A DNA stretch of 64,000 nucleotides, taken from positions 50,219,058 through 50,283,057 of the forward strand of contig CM049310.1 of assembly GCA_026874595.1 (NCBI GenBank). Direction: 5' to 3'. Below, piece after piece: positions 35,401 through 46,900 of the stretch; the first letter of the stretch is position 1; each line of letters starts with the position of its first letter. The notes under the pieces are model-generated. The model had not been told where the DNA came from, did no database searches, and saw only the letters and a list, made by a program, of their open reading frames with translations. The position numbers were made by a program, and so were the translations under genes. This stretch comes from Sipunculus nudus. Lineage: Eukaryota; Annelida; Sipuncula; Golfingiida; Sipunculidae.

Positions 35401-38400
35401 GACCTTAATGATCCGAGTGCACTCTGTACGTTACTCTCTCGGTAGCTGTGTATCAGGGAATAATTAATTACTAACTAGCTATCTGGGAATAGGCAAAACC
35501 CTAACTATTCCGTATGTTGACCAGTATTGACTTAGTCCAGCCTCGATGCCAGGTGTAATCCCTCAGAGTTGGTCTCGGCCCCGAAAGCAAGGACACGGAC
35601 TCGAGCCTTCAACCCTTGGTTACTCGATCCGAGGCCGGCTCGACACCACGGAATGTTGACGTATTTCCAAAACTCTGCTTTCACTTGTTAACATAATTTA
35701 CCTAAATTTACATTTTTACCTATTATTGCCAACTATACTGGTCTCTGACTGGAATTCAGACTTTGAATATTAGGCTTCCATAGATTCAGACTCCGATGGT
35801 GGTGGATGGCCTCGGAGGCCTGTGACTGAGTCAAGGTTTGGTGACTCGTTCTTGGCAAACGAGGGTGGTGACTAAACCACAACACTAATATTGTCCAAAC
35901 TCTTAATGAGAACAATTAATCTCAAACGTATAAGGCGACCCATACTATTACAAATCCAAATATAACCTTGCACTCAGACAATTAGGCCAAATAAAGAAAG
36001 GCGGTAGAAAGATACATAAACTATAGTAATCAACGTCATCAAAATTTTATTATCGCAATATAAGGAATTCTTATCTTTTAAATATGCCCAGATTTGCCAT
36101 TACCACCGCTTTGACTCGTTTACCGAAGTTTTTCTTACGTTTCCGATTAGGCTCTTTAAAAAAAATGTCGGTATGGATTAGGTTCACTACCTTGACTAAA
36201 ATATATTTCATAGCCATTCAGCCTGTGTTTGGTGGTCTAAGTGAAACAGATTCCTTAAAAAATTTCGCACAAACACATAAAACCCGACGGATAATTTATT
36301 TTGCAGTTCGGACCAGCCATCTCCGCCAGAAGCGTGGGTCTGGTTCACCACCTGGAGGTCTTCCATTGTGAGGTTCCACCGGAACAGGAAGTGCCTGATT
36401 ATGACGGACTTTGTCACGCTCCAGACAGACCTGTTATACTGAGTCAGTGCTCGAAGGTCATAGGGGCCTGGGCAATGGGAGCCAAGGTGGGTTACACATT
36501 ACATATAGACCCATGTCTCACAACATGTAATATTTAGTGAATTATTATCGATCGAGAGGAAGTCTTGATATTTTGTCGAAAGCATTAATTTAGTGTTTTA
36601 AACAGAGATATATCATTTATTTGATTTTATTATAACGTATGGCAAAAGGTAAGGAGTAATTAAAGAAAAAACATTACTGTAAGCATTTGTGTGCATATCG
36701 CCCGAGTGTTACTTCATGTATAAAAAAAATCAGAAATAAATGTTTGTTTGAGTGTATATTGCCCACGTAAGCTGAGGTTTATATAATTCAGAAATGAATG
36801 CAGACATCAATATGTATAAAATATAAAAATATTTTTATTTTATTTTTTTACTAATTCAAAATTCATATTTTGATGCAATATCCAAACTTATCAACATTAT
36901 TACAAATATTTTTAGCCTCTGACCCTCCCGGAGGAGGCCGGTTATCCTATTGGTGGACCGGGCTTCTCTCGTTACGTCATGTTGGAAATGCACTACAACA
37001 ACCCCGAGCATGCCTCAGGTACGTGTGTCTTTTTAACTTTTGAAAGAATTCATTCTTCATGAGAATTTAAAAAAAAACAAGAATCGCTAGTTCGGAACTG
37101 GAGTCTTAAGGGCTATAACATACAAACTCTAAAAATAACCACCAGGTTCATATTCGTGTACGTACAAGTGAAAGTTTACATACTTTTTTTCAGGAAAGAT
37201 CTGATTTTTTTTTTATACTTTTTCGTACTTTTTTCAGGGTTAATAATACTATATCCTTTTCTCATATCATCATCTTCAATTGGTCATTCTGGGCTGTTTA
37301 CAAGAACAGATTGAGTGTAGTATACATGCCTTGTCAATAATTCATAAAAGTGTAATTATTTTTTACTCTTATCGTGTGGTGCTCTTGCCATAATTTGACA
37401 GAATCACTTGATATATGGAATACTAACGAGTCATGGTATTACTCGCCACATAACTGCAAATTTGATACCGGAAGTTTGTTTAAAAGAATCACATGATGTA
37501 AAAGTTTACAAAAATTACGCTATTTGGCTTGGATTTCTACTTTTATACTTTTTCAGGCAATTTGATACTGTTTCTTGTAGATTTTATACATTCTCATAAA
37601 ATCTATAGGGGAAGCAGTGATTTTAGTTCCAACTGCTTCCGTGCCCATCACAAGTGGAATCACAACTGAAGCCCAGTTTTGGATCAGTAAAGGATTTCTA
37701 AAATTTTGGTGACCCGTGGCACATTCTTATGGGCCCAGTAACGATTATAGAGAGGTTCCCGTAGTAGAGAGATTATAGATCTCGGGAAATACTTTCAAGG
37801 GACAGACTGTGGGGGTAAATAGGAGGTGCCTTTAGTACAGAGGTGCCCGTAAGGAGAGGGGTTACACTGCATATGCTAATTATGGCAATTTGAAACAAAG
37901 AAGTGACTGTTAAAATAAAATAAAAACTCCTTAGTCCTCCGTATTGCATGTTCCACAACTTGCCTTTTCCTCATTGCGAAGGAGTAACAAGACAATTTGC
38001 ATACTTATTTAGAGCTGAATTTTACCTACACTTATGTTGAATCTATTTCAGACCATATAGACAACTCTGGCCTACGTTTCCATGTGACCAACACATTACG
38101 TAAGTACGACGCCGGGGTCATGGAGCTGGGCCTGGAGTACATCGACAAGATGGCGCTCCCTCCCGGTCTGCAGGAGTGGACGCTGACCGGATATTGCATT
38201 CCTTCATGTACACAAGTGGTTAGTAACTTCAGTGTATCAAATGCCCAGTTTACAATGGCAAAGGTGTTAATGAAAAAAGATTTTTTCCCCTGTTCTTCAT
38301 AAAATAATTATACTGTCTGTGTGTGTATGTCTCTCTCTTCTGTGTATGCATTTAATTTTCATGAGATACTTGAGGGGAAAGTCACGTTATATTTTCACAC

Positions 38401-41400
38401 ATATTGTGAAATCTGGAATACTTTCATGTACAGCCGCAATGCCTGCGCAATTTATGCAAATGTTTCTGAATAGAGTAATTTTTTAAAGGAACATCTAGAG
38501 GGCATTGGTATGTCACAACCAGGCCATGGAATAGGTTCCTTGGAGTTTGTGCCCACGTCCTTTTAAAGCAACACCTTTTGAAGCAAAATGTTACTTTTTA
38601 AATTTATATATTTTTTGGTTTTTATGATATGATTTACTGCAGAATAAAAGACCGAACAGTTTAATAGAGAGGTCAAGCTCATAAACTGACGCGTATCATA
38701 TTTAATGATAAACATTTTTTTTTTTCGTAGGGATTGCCTCCGTGGGGTATCAAGGTGTTTGCCTCGCAGCTCCACACTCACCTGACTGGTCGTCGTGCTT
38801 ACACCAAGCATTACCGTGACGGGGTGGAGATGCCGGAACTAAACAGAGACAACCACTACTCTCCCCACTACCAGGAGATCCGCCTGCTGCCAAATCACGT
38901 CCATGTACTTCCCGTCAGTGTCGTAAACTATATAACTCTAACTATCAATTTAATTGAATAAAAATATTTAGAATAGCATCGGTACATAAATGTATATATA
39001 ATAAATGGAATATATATTGCTGTGGAAACAAACAAGTATTTCGTTTTTGTGGCTCCAGTTTTGTCATTTTGTTTTATCTGAGTGAAGCATTTTCAACATT
39101 CTAATATCTTTTCAAGACTCACATTAAGTATCAAGTAATCAGGTCTGTTAAATATAAATAAATATAATAGTGAATATACAAATGGTTTCATACGTTCGAG
39201 TTTTGAGGCTTCATGTGTGGCATTTCATTCTAGGGTGATGAGTTGGTGACGTCCTGTGATGACCGAACTACAGATCGGAAAAATATCACACTGGTACGTT
39301 CAACTTTATAGTCTTCAAATATTCAGAAGGCAACCATGCAACTGGTCTCAACTGATATATGTCACTAAACTCTTACATTGACTTATATTCCGGTTCTTTC
39401 TCTCGTTTTCAAATGAAGTAAACATCCAGGGCTAACAAAACACCTTTATTCCTGGAACACAAATTACACAATCTTGTACGCGAAGATCAGTAACGTCAGT
39501 ACTAGAAAGAAGAAGTTCCCAAAACAGAACACCAGCGGTCGGCAACACCTGCTCAACCGGCTTCTGTGGCTCAGGGGTATAGCGCAGGACTCAAAGCCAG
39601 GAGATCGCGAGTTTGAATCGTAGCCAAGGTCGGCCCCCACCCAGGTTGAGCGATCTGAAGGCTTAATGCCCAACGGCCGTATTTCACTCACAAATGAGTG
39701 CGCCTTTCGGGCGATTATGCACCCAGGGCCTACAGGTGCAGAAGTCACCCGGCCTATTTAACGCCAGGATATGATATGAGAGGAAACGTGTGATAAATTA
39801 AAAAATGATAAAGTTTGTATTATTATTCCAGAAATTTGACAGAATATTGCCAGATTCATACGTAAGCAAAGCCTTGAGAGGAGTGATCCATGAAATTAAA
39901 TTATTTACACATATGGGTATGAGTTGGGTTTCAGTCATTGACTAGAACAAAATTTTAAATTAAAAAAACAAATTCCCCGATACTGAATTACAACAGCAGA
40001 TTTAACAATTACAACTACACTAATAATGGTCAACTGCACGTTAAAGTATATTAATTGTTGGTAAGAGCCCCAACAATCAAGCTACCGTATTGTGTTCTGA
40101 ACCCGCTATGCCCGTGCAATTCGTACGCTAAACTGTTTGTCCTGTGGCAAACTTAACATACAATCTCGCACTAACTTGGCCTCCTCCACAATTACGTGTA
40201 ACATCTATAGATTTTTATTTTCAAAAACTGACATTGATAAACCACCGATATCATTAGTATACAACCTTGACTTTCGAAAAGTTTCAAGATATGACGAATG
40301 AAATACAAATATCGTTCCCTGAAAGGATAACAAGCAATTACAAAGGAAAACAATAGAGAATCAGCAAACTTTGTCCATATTATTCCCATGATAAATCACA
40401 ACCTTCAAGTATGTTAATATAATATACAATACATACCAAACCACAATAAAGCTACAATTCTTATTTAAAATCTTGTACATGTGTCAATGTTCTTCTATGA
40501 GCTTTGCACTTGATTAAGAATAAAGGAAATTTGAATTCCAATGATTTTCTGGTCTGCGCTTCTACCTTCGTATAAAGTGTATTGAAAGCACGCTTCCGAA
40601 AACGTGTATTGTTTAAGATATAACAAATTCTAGAGACGCTATGCCGCATATTTGAAAACTAACGGATATCAGTAAGCCACATTTCCTTTTTTCAGGGAGG
40701 GTTTGCCATTCGAGATGAGATGTGCGTGAACTACGTGCACTATTACCCCAAGACTGAGCTAGAAGTATGTAAGAGCTCCATCAACACTGACGCCCTCTAC
40801 GGCTTCTTCCGTTTCCTGCACACGTAAGTATCCACTTCCGTTAACACCATAGGCTATGTACCTCTTTAAACATATGCTATGGGTAGTTATGTATATATTA
40901 TTTATCTATAAATAATTGCATATCCTTGAATGTGAAACAGAAATGTCACCATTTTCCTGTTACAACCACTTTGTGTTATATCAAAATATACCATCGAAAA
41001 TTGACAAGGCAACCAATCTTTGCCATTTTGTAATTTTATATATATTAGCCTCATATCCGATACCGTTCTGACCGATATTGAAATATTAAGAAAAAAGATA
41101 ATGCCTACCATTTATTTCTTACTTTTCTCGGTGTTATATCTCTAACCTTAGATACAACAATCAGCCGACATCAGTCGCACTTGGAGTCTCGGACAACTAC
41201 AACGCCATCAACTGGACTCCGCTAAATGTCCATCTGCTGCAAACCTTGTACGACACCGCGCCACTCTCCATGCAGTGCAACCAGTCTGACGGCAATCGCT
41301 TCCCAGTGAGTGATATGTTTGGAGAATGTACTATCCTTTTACTTATATTAGAAATATAGAATGGGTCATGGATTAACATGCGTTTTTTTCGGACATGATA

Positions 41401-41750
41401 TCTTAAATTTTAAGATTTCAGATGATTACAGTGGTTATCAAAAACTCAACACTGATTCATCAACCCATGCAGTCAGAAGAAATTTTAACCCATCTTTCAA
41501 GCACACTTTCTAAGATACTTTTATCCCAAGAATTCAACAAATGTTAAAACTTGGGTTATTTTAAATATCTTGAGAACTTAGACTAAGACTTAATTGTTAA
41601 CGTTTATTATTCCTGACTATATAGCTCTCATCAAACCGTTTCCTGAAAATTTAATCTAATTCCTTGTTACAGGGTCATTGGGAGGGCGTCCCTATTCCAA
41701 CTGTCGATCACCCAATGCCTCCGGCGATTCGTCCATGTATGTTACGTTGA
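23467..41750 (+). CDS. Tyramine/dopamine beta-hydroxylase-like copper monooxygenase
   Basis: Copper type II, ascorbate-dependent monooxygenase that should hydroxylate the beta carbon of a phenylethylamine (tyramine to octopamine or dopamine to noradrenaline) in secretory vesicles. Twelve coding exons join in perfect phase to 582 aa, slightly short of human DBH (617). Order: signal peptide (about 1-22), DOMON domain (about 28-145), N-terminal copper domain, C-terminal copper domain. All expected copper ligands are visible: H246, H247, H318 (HYNNP motif), H397 and H399 (LHTHLTG), M472 (EMCVNYVHYYP). MCVNYVHYYP, VCKS and a C-terminal SMQCN...RF segment favour DBH/TBH over MOXD1. No C-terminal membrane anchor. 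Substrate cannot be told from sequence; octopamine synthesis is usual in molluscs. Intron 3 holds a young LTR element. Confidence 0.93.
23505..23795 (+). CDS. TBH/DBH-like exon 1 (start, signal peptide, DOMON)
   Basis: 97 codons. The ATG follows a TTTCAG acceptor (exon start 23467), so 38 bases of 5' UTR share the exon. Signal peptide MCHIAIKTVLFLVLAYSEIS, then the DOMON strands including YVGFGFSDYG. Donor ACG/GTAGGT, phase 0. Confidence 0.9.
27054..27200 (+). CDS. TBH/DBH-like exon 2 (DOMON)
   Basis: 49 codons, phase 0/0, from TATCAG to GAC/GTATGT. DSHTDEEGILHTDPVQNYEL continues the DOMON domain. A long (AT)n array begins about 35 bases after the donor. Confidence 0.93.
27235..27291. repeat. 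(AT)n microsatellite in intron 2
   Basis: Dinucleotide array starting about 35 bases after the exon 2 donor; it makes spurious Tyr-Ile reading frames on both strands. Confidence 0.95.
27566..27739 (+). CDS. TBH/DBH-like exon 3 (end of DOMON and linker)
   Basis: 58 codons, phase 0/0, TTTCAG to GAC/GTAAGC. Contains HMLFFTGDGPLE and ends with FTIHVDD, leading into the first copper domain. Confidence 0.93.
28196..28233. repeat. (TA)n array split by the LTR insertion
   Basis: TA run that stops exactly at the 5' LTR and resumes after the 3' LTR (32253-32272), showing the pre-insertion site was a TA microsatellite. Confidence 0.9.
28234..28973 (+). repeat. 5' LTR
   Basis: 740 bp, from TGTCAGAATA to AGGAGTGACA. 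Contains AATAAA at 28807-28812, the likely polyadenylation signal. Confidence 0.95.
28974..28991 (+). promoter_or_regulatory. Primer-binding site, tRNA-Pro type
   Basis: TGGGGGCTCGTCCGGGAT starts on the base after the LTR and is the complement of the 3' end of tRNA-Pro including CCA, the same primer class that murine-type retroviruses use. The tRNA match is from general knowledge. Confidence 0.85.
29739..29882 (+). pseudogene. Short open frame, possible remnant of gag start
   Basis: 47 codons beginning MGDRGQPPAGG with acidic DDSDVDP, about 750 bases after the primer-binding site where gag would begin. It stops early and has no matrix, capsid or zinc-knuckle sequence, so the identification rests on position only. 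Confidence 0.3.
29985..30415. repeat. Tandem array of alternating ~78-bp units inside the LTR element
   Basis: Five units alternate between two versions: type 1 has CTGCACAAGGGTGCAGTCAG and CCGCCGCAAGTAGCGACAA, type 2 has GTAACTGTC(C)AAGGGGGCA and CCGCCGTACGTAGCGATAAA. All end in GTCGTGAGGGGGT. The higher-order period is about 157 bp. GCACAAGGGTGC and related words can form small hairpins. Confidence 0.85.
30651..30689 (+). pseudogene. Pol-like remnant, ADLLSR motif
   Basis: Thirteen codons, ending at a stop, read GSENCLADLLSR. This fits the conserved N-x-x-AD-x-LSR segment at the end of the RNase H region in Ty3/Gypsy polyproteins. The rest of pol is missing. Short, but a specific match to a known motif in the right kind of element. 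Confidence 0.45.
31498..31512 (+). promoter_or_regulatory. Polypurine tract
   Basis: AAGGGGGGAGG lies directly against the 3' LTR, where plus-strand priming is expected. Confidence 0.85.
31513..32252 (+). repeat. 3' LTR
   Basis: 740 bp, matching the 5' LTR except at 31928. AATAAA at 32086-32091. Confidence 0.95.
32281..32352. repeat. 29-bp inverted repeat with 14-base loop
   Basis: Left arm 32281-32309 (ACAGAATTTACAACGAAAAT, then GTTCAGTTA) and right arm 32324-32352 are reverse complements with one mismatch that still allows G-U pairing in RNA. Immediately beyond the TA array at the 3' LTR junction. Confidence 0.85.
32422..32486. repeat. (TA)n microsatellite
   Basis: Long uninterrupted TA run in intron 3. 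Confidence 0.95.
33012..33899. mobile_element. hAT-type non-autonomous DNA transposon, 888 bp
   Basis: Ends carry TAGTGGTGGG as an exact 10-bp inverted repeat, followed by CGATCATCGA-type subterminal words. Flanked by 8-bp near-identical direct repeats ATCCTAGC (33004-33011) and ATACTAGC (33900-33907), the size typical of hAT. No transposase; a 113-codon open frame inside is unlike one. Confidence 0.75.
35180..35263 (+). CDS. TBH/DBH-like exon 4
   Basis: 28 codons, phase 0/0, TTTCAG to AAG/GTAATT. VHVPSDETTYWCQVKKLPEL opens the N-terminal copper domain with the family's TxYWC motif. Confidence 0.93.
36307..36486 (+). CDS. TBH/DBH-like exon 5 (first copper ligands)
   Basis: 60 codons, phase 0/0, TTGCAG to AAG/GTGGGT. 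LVHHLEVFHCE holds the paired copper-A histidines H246 and H247 and a conserved cysteine. Confidence 0.93.
36916..37018 (+). CDS. TBH/DBH-like exon 6 (third copper-A ligand)
   Basis: Ends in phase 1 at TCAG/GTACGT. GYPIGGPGFSRYVMLEMHYN contains H318 of the HYNNP motif. Confidence 0.93.
38052..38218 (+). CDS. TBH/DBH-like exon 7
   Basis: Enters in phase 1 and leaves in phase 0 at GTG/GTTAGT. DNSGLRFHVTNTLRKYDAGV, then MELGLEY, bridges the two copper domains. Confidence 0.92.
38731..38913 (+). CDS. TBH/DBH-like exon 8 (copper-B histidines)
   Basis: 61 codons, phase 0/0, CGTAG to CCC/GTCAGT. KVFASQLHTHLTGRRAYTKH contains H397 and H399. Confidence 0.94.
39234..39293 (+). CDS. TBH/DBH-like exon 9
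   Basis: 20 codons, phase 0/0. GDELVTSCDDRTTDRKNITL matches the family's GDxLxTxC segment and has an N-glycosylation sequon (NIT). Confidence 0.92.
39555..39775 (+). repeat. tRNA-derived SINE, family B, intronic, 3' truncated
   Basis: AACCGGCTTCTGTGGCTCAG head and B-box-like GCGAGTTTGAATCG, body TTTCACTCACAAATGAGTGC. The tail breaks off after GAGAGGAAACGTGTGATA. Lies in intron 9 of the monooxygenase. Confidence 0.75.
40696..40823 (+). CDS. TBH/DBH-like exon 10 (copper-B methionine)
   Basis: Phase 0 in, 2 out at CAC/GTAAGT. FAIRDEMCVNYVHYYPKTEL contains M472; VCKS follows as in DBH. Confidence 0.94.
41152..41305 (+). CDS. TBH/DBH-like exon 11
   Basis: Phase 2 in, 0 out at CCA/GTGAGT. Ends with LYDTAPLSMQCNQSDGNRFP, which matches the DBH C-terminal SMxCN...RF region rather than MOXD1. 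Confidence 0.92.
41673..41750 (+). CDS. TBH/DBH-like exon 12 (C-terminus and stop)
   Basis: 25 codons and TGA. GHWEGVPIPTVDHPMPPAIR ends the protein without a hydrophobic tail, so a soluble vesicle or secreted enzyme is expected. Confidence 0.88.
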   Translation, partial: GHWEGVPIPTVDHPMPPAIRPCMLR

Positions 41751-42048
41751 TGGGACCCACATGATCATCATAACGACCATCCTGATCATCATAACGACCG
41801 GCCGACCCGCTCCGACCAAGGACTCTTGCTACTGACCACGTGTAGAGCCTTTCAAGAAGTCTGGATTCACTCAAAGTTTTAGAGATACTTTAGAGACAGT
41901 GGTAGAGACAATGCGCTCAAGCTTCGGAATGTGATGGGGTAACAGGCTTGATATTCCCAAAGTGAGACATATAACTGTCACCGTCTGTTAGAAGTATGGA
42001 GTTAATGTTTCATCAGCAAATACTGTTTATGCATATCGACAGATATAA

Positions 42049-42054
42049 AATAAA
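42049..42054 (+). terminator. Polyadenylation signal of the monooxygenase gene
   Basis: AATAAA about 300 bases after the stop codon; first good match downstream. Confidence 0.55.
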
Positions 42055-43422
42055 TGTACGTCAATCAACTGTATATAATAATTGATGCAGAAATGTCAAA
42101 ACCAATGAAAATACTATCCGATTATCGGTATTGTTGTATTTTTTTCAAAGAATCACGTTTAGCTAAGAAAAGCTCAAATATATGCATTTTACTCATGCAG
42201 TGTCATACGTACATGTATTATATATAACTTACATATCACTTCGCTTACCCAACATGCTCTTCTCATAGACCAGACCCGTTTTCGTGTATTATCTTGAAAA
42301 ATAGCAGCAGTACCTTGTTCTAATACCAGATCTGAAGACGAAGCCCATATCTGAAGATGGACCAACTTCTACATATATAACAACACAACAATAATCGTAA
42401 AATATAACGTATCAGGCAATGCGGTTTAGATTGTGATCAATTGTCAATGATCGTAATTTTTCATCGTGTTTATGAAAATCTGAATATTTAATTGTTCTTT
42501 TAACTTCACCCACTTCTAGTGTACCTTTTACAAGACTTCTCAAAGTTTGATAATACAAATTTCGTTCGGTACATGCCCCGAATCGTTCCTTGGCTGAGCG
42601 TTATTGTCAGCTGTTCGAGACAGAATCTGGAGTAAGGGGGGGGGGGGGGGGCTACTAAGGTAGTGACAAAAACGGAGAGGGTGACGAAACAACAATTTTA
42701 ATACAACAAAGTAACACATCTTAACAGCTTGCCAAGAGTCACCTCACAGAGGACAGCTGCGAATTGAGATGTTTTAACTAAACCTTTCGTCCTAACAAAA
42801 CTGCGCGTTCTACCCTCTGGGGTAGACTGGTACCTGCTCACATCCCCAAATTCGTTACATCTAGTATAATGCCATACGTCAAGATCAAGTGGTTACATCA
42901 AGAAAAGATTTTGACACATGTTGATTGGCTCCGCTCTAACGGCAGAATCATATTCTGGGTTCTCTGGCACGTTCTAATCTCATGAAATCCTCTAGCAGCA
43001 TCGAAAAATATATAAATCACAGATGTCGTAGGTCTCCATTCTAAAATCTTTTTAAATCGTTTTACAAGATTTTTAACTCCTTACCGGTAGTTAAAGGACA
43101 CATGCGATCTGGCACCCAAAGATTGTCTTTATATATAACGTGTGTGTTGATGTCCCAATCACTTTCCAAGCATAATAGTTATACATTTGTAACAAAATGT
43201 GCACCGTAACTGTAATTTCTTGAAGATTCATTCCTAAAACAATCATAAGAATCATTCTTTCAATAAAACGTTCACACTTTTGATGCAAGACTAACTAAAG
43301 TAAAAGCGAACATGGGGACGAGGAATGGTCACCGGTAAAATGGAGAGTTGCAAAAGGCGCCATCTTCTAACGTGATCTTGCATTACATTGTATAGTTAAC
43401 TCGGTGGGGGTGTATATATAGA
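42055..43422. other. Convergent intergenic interval
   Basis: Lies between the 3' ends of two genes that face each other. A G run of about 20 at 42636-42650 is the only structure noted; no exon seen. Confidence 0.5.
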
Positions 43423-43428
43423 TTTATT
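43423..43428 (-). terminator. Possible polyadenylation signal of the mosaic-protein gene
   Basis: TTTATT on the plus strand is AATAAA on the minus strand, about 375 bases past the stop at 43802. Confidence 0.35.
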
Positions 43429-43801
43429 GACCTACATGCCTGAAAACAGTGTTTGGATCATTTCATACATCACATCGAAATTCTTACACGAATATTACCT
43501 AATATACAGGGAAATCTGCCATTTCCATAACTTATTAGAATACGACAGGAGATTTGGATACGGTGCATAGATCGATCTTTAACTAACTGTAAGTATGTGG
43601 CAACGCAGAAATATAACTTGCGGGATAACAAGAGCAAAGCTTTTAATACTTTTAAAATTTGATAAAATATAGACAAGTGATGCACAGACCATCATATGTT
43701 AACGTATGTAGATCTATATAACCGAACAGGTTTCTGTGAAGCAGTTCATAAAAATTGAATTTGAAGCGGTTGATTCGTGAGAACGGCCAGCCTGTACGTG
43801 A

Positions 43802-43962
43802 TCATGCTTGAATACAGACGGTGGCCCCGGGGGAGGGGGCCGTGTAGCCCGGGGGACAGGGGAGGCAGCGCGTCATCCCGTCCCTCGGCGTGTGTGTGCC
43901 ACGTGGACATACGTCACATTGCTTTGTCTTGGCGTTCCACATCGACCCTCGACCGCATGACA
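43802..43962 (-). CDS. Mosaic protein exon 16 (terminal GCC2/GCC3-like, stop)
   Basis: Acceptor CTTTCTTTCAG, phase 1 in, ends at [23 protein letters not shown], then [19 protein letters not shown]-rich, unlike its surroundings. No membrane segment follows. Confidence 0.83.
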
Positions 43963-46900
43963 CTGAAAGAAAGAAGTTACATTTTTATATTAAAAAGTTT
44001 CACAAACTTCGATAGATGAAGAAATTCATTAGTCTCTGATTTATCATAAATGTTATGTAAAGATTTATGATTGATTTATTTCCCAAAATAATCTGGCTCA
44101 TCTTCAAGAAAGGGAAATCCTGAAAAGACCAACAAAACTGAATAAAGCTCAACAATACAGGGTTTTTTTCGGGGGTCGAAGATATGTTTGTGAAGAATAT
44201 GAGACATTGGATTATTCTGTAAGTATTACCGTGTAGTTTCATAAATTGTTTTACACGTAAAAGAGAACAAGTCCCATTGGAACTTGCTTATAGACTGTAA
44301 CCAATACCAAACATTTTTCCAAATTAAAAAAAAAACTCTAAAAATTCAGACTCACTACAGAATCCGTCGTGAAGGGTCGTGCCAGGTTGACATTCGTGTT
44401 TAACTGCGCCGAGTCTGACATAAGGTGAGGCAGGCTGGATGGAACGCCCATCTACGGAAAGTAGAAGTTGGCTGGGTGCTTCTGTAACTGATGGACCCTG
44501 ACTCGCAGTTGTTGTCGTCGTCTGACCACCATTCTGACCACTTGGGTCCGCATCACCTCCGACTCGGGCATTAGACTGGAACAGTTCCTTTAATTTATTA
44601 CCAGCCTGACCGACTGTTGAGATTTTTTCTTCCATATATTTGTCCCTGCATATCTTCTTGCAGGCCTCGCTCTCTACTGGTGTCATCCCGCAGTAACTAT
44701 TACAGCTGACCTCACGGGCTGCTTCCGGTGGAATTTCTATGATGAAGGAAATTTTCAGCACCCGGTTCATTTTGTCAGTGTCTGCACTTCTCTTACTAAA
44801 TCCACTGCCTCCCAACAAATCCCCAAAGTCGTCTGCTTCTCCACACTCTATCTTGACTTGGTCAATATTACATACTTGTTGACCTTTGAACTGACAGAGC
44901 CCATTTTCCTGTAGCATGGCAACGAATTGTTTTTGTAACTCCTGACGTTGCGTCGTTGTTAAGGATTCGCACAAGTCATCGAAGTAAAACACTGACGCTT
45001 TCATTTTGACGCCCCTGGCAAATTGTTCTTAAAAGGGAAAAATTTGCAAATTATACCCATGTTAGACCTATAACTTGGTTATTTAATTGATAGAAAATGT
45101 TTCGTATATATGATCATGCAGTATTGATCACATGTGACATTGGCATATTTAAGTATTCCTTAAATTAAGCATGAAAATACTCCATTTAATGCCTAGGTTT
45201 TATTTAAATGATAGATCTGGACCATATACGATTAATATTAACATACATCGATATTCCTAATTTTTCAATTACTTTTGGGGACTTATTTATATATTCCAGC
45301 CACGATTTGCTCAACAAAAGCTTTATTTCAGTAAAAAGGTAGAAGGTTCATTCCCACCAATACATGGTGGTTTATCGCGTCCTGCCAACACAAAGGACCA
45401 CTCCCAGCCGGTGTTAGGACCACACTCCTCAAACTTCTGGGGTGAGTCGGGATGATCGAAACCATTGTTACATTTCACTTGACATCGACGAGTGTTCACA
45501 GGAAGAATGCGGTTACATACCGCGCCACCATTATCGGGTGTAGGAAAGGCAGGACACTTCTTGTACTCTACAGATAAATACAAAAATTATAATTTATTAA
45601 TTAATTGTATATAATCGGCAAGCGTTTATTGCAAGCCCCCTCCCATCGGTCGTAACTGAGCGATAATGGGGAAACGACTATGGGGTATACGACCTTTGGA
45701 TTAAGGTCAAGATAAAAAATAAATATCCGTATAGATCTAGGACTAACACTCTGCCCAAATTTCAGCTTTAGAAATGCAAACATATATTGGAGATCTAGCA
45801 CAAGCAGAAAATGGTAGATGAAAAAAAGAAAGGAAATCAATTTGATATAGATTGTGTTATATTCGGGGGGACCTAGGTGGAGCCACCCACAATGCTTTTT
45901 ACCAACAAATGAATATAGTAATAAGGGGTCCCAAAGCTGACCCTTAATATAATTTATTTTTTTATTAATATAATAATAGATCTTGTATGATCAGATCTTA
46001 AAAATTATCTGCCAATAGTGAAAAATAATATCATCTCGTGCAATGTTTCCTTGGATCTCCGTCCAATGCACTTTGTCCCTGCATATTATTATACGGTGAA
46101 AAAAATCGATGTTTCATGTGGAAAAATCGTGAGATGTCTGACCAGTCTTATGTAGTTACCATCTTCTCCGACAGGGGGCGCACAAATATCTGATCGCAGG
46201 AGAGAATCTAAACTTACCAATACACCGCGTGACCTCAGCAGGGTCAGTTTTGAAGCCCGGGATGTCACACACACATAAGTACGAGCCGACCGTGTTATCA
46301 CATTTCTGCTCACAGCCACCGTTTCCGCTTTCACATTCGTTCACATCTTCAGCACAAATAAAAAACTTATTCCTTAGAGACACAGAAACTTATTCTTCTT
46401 TATGTTTATAAACTCGTACGGAAAATGTTTTCATATAATGTCCCCAAAACACAAGCTATTTCAAATATTAAATTTCATTAGACTTTTATGGTCAATTTAT
46501 TAAGCACAAATCTTCTGTAACTTGTTATGAATCAGTACTTAATTTTCCAATATTTTAAAATATTATAATGAAAAAATAGAATAAAGGAGCAAACTTGAAC
46601 CAGTGTATATAGAATATTCGAGTCAGGCCTAAGAGAATCTATAAATAACCTGTAAACTATCTGATTTAACCAACCTTTCTCTCTGTATTGTTTCATGAAT
46701 AAAAGTTACAGAACTGTTATATATTAAAACAAAGATAAGCTTTAAATAATAACTTTCTTGCCCATTTTGTACATGAGAAAATATAAATTGGAACATCATT
46801 CCGCTGTTACAATCTGATAGTGGCCACCCCAGACGGTCATCATATCGACTGATTAACAGTAAGTTTTTCGTTATAAGGGACATCTAAATATTACTATTAG

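Noticed and set aside
43777-44019. 80-codon plus-strand frame
   Set aside because: Antisense of the last exon of the mosaic protein, which explains its high GC.
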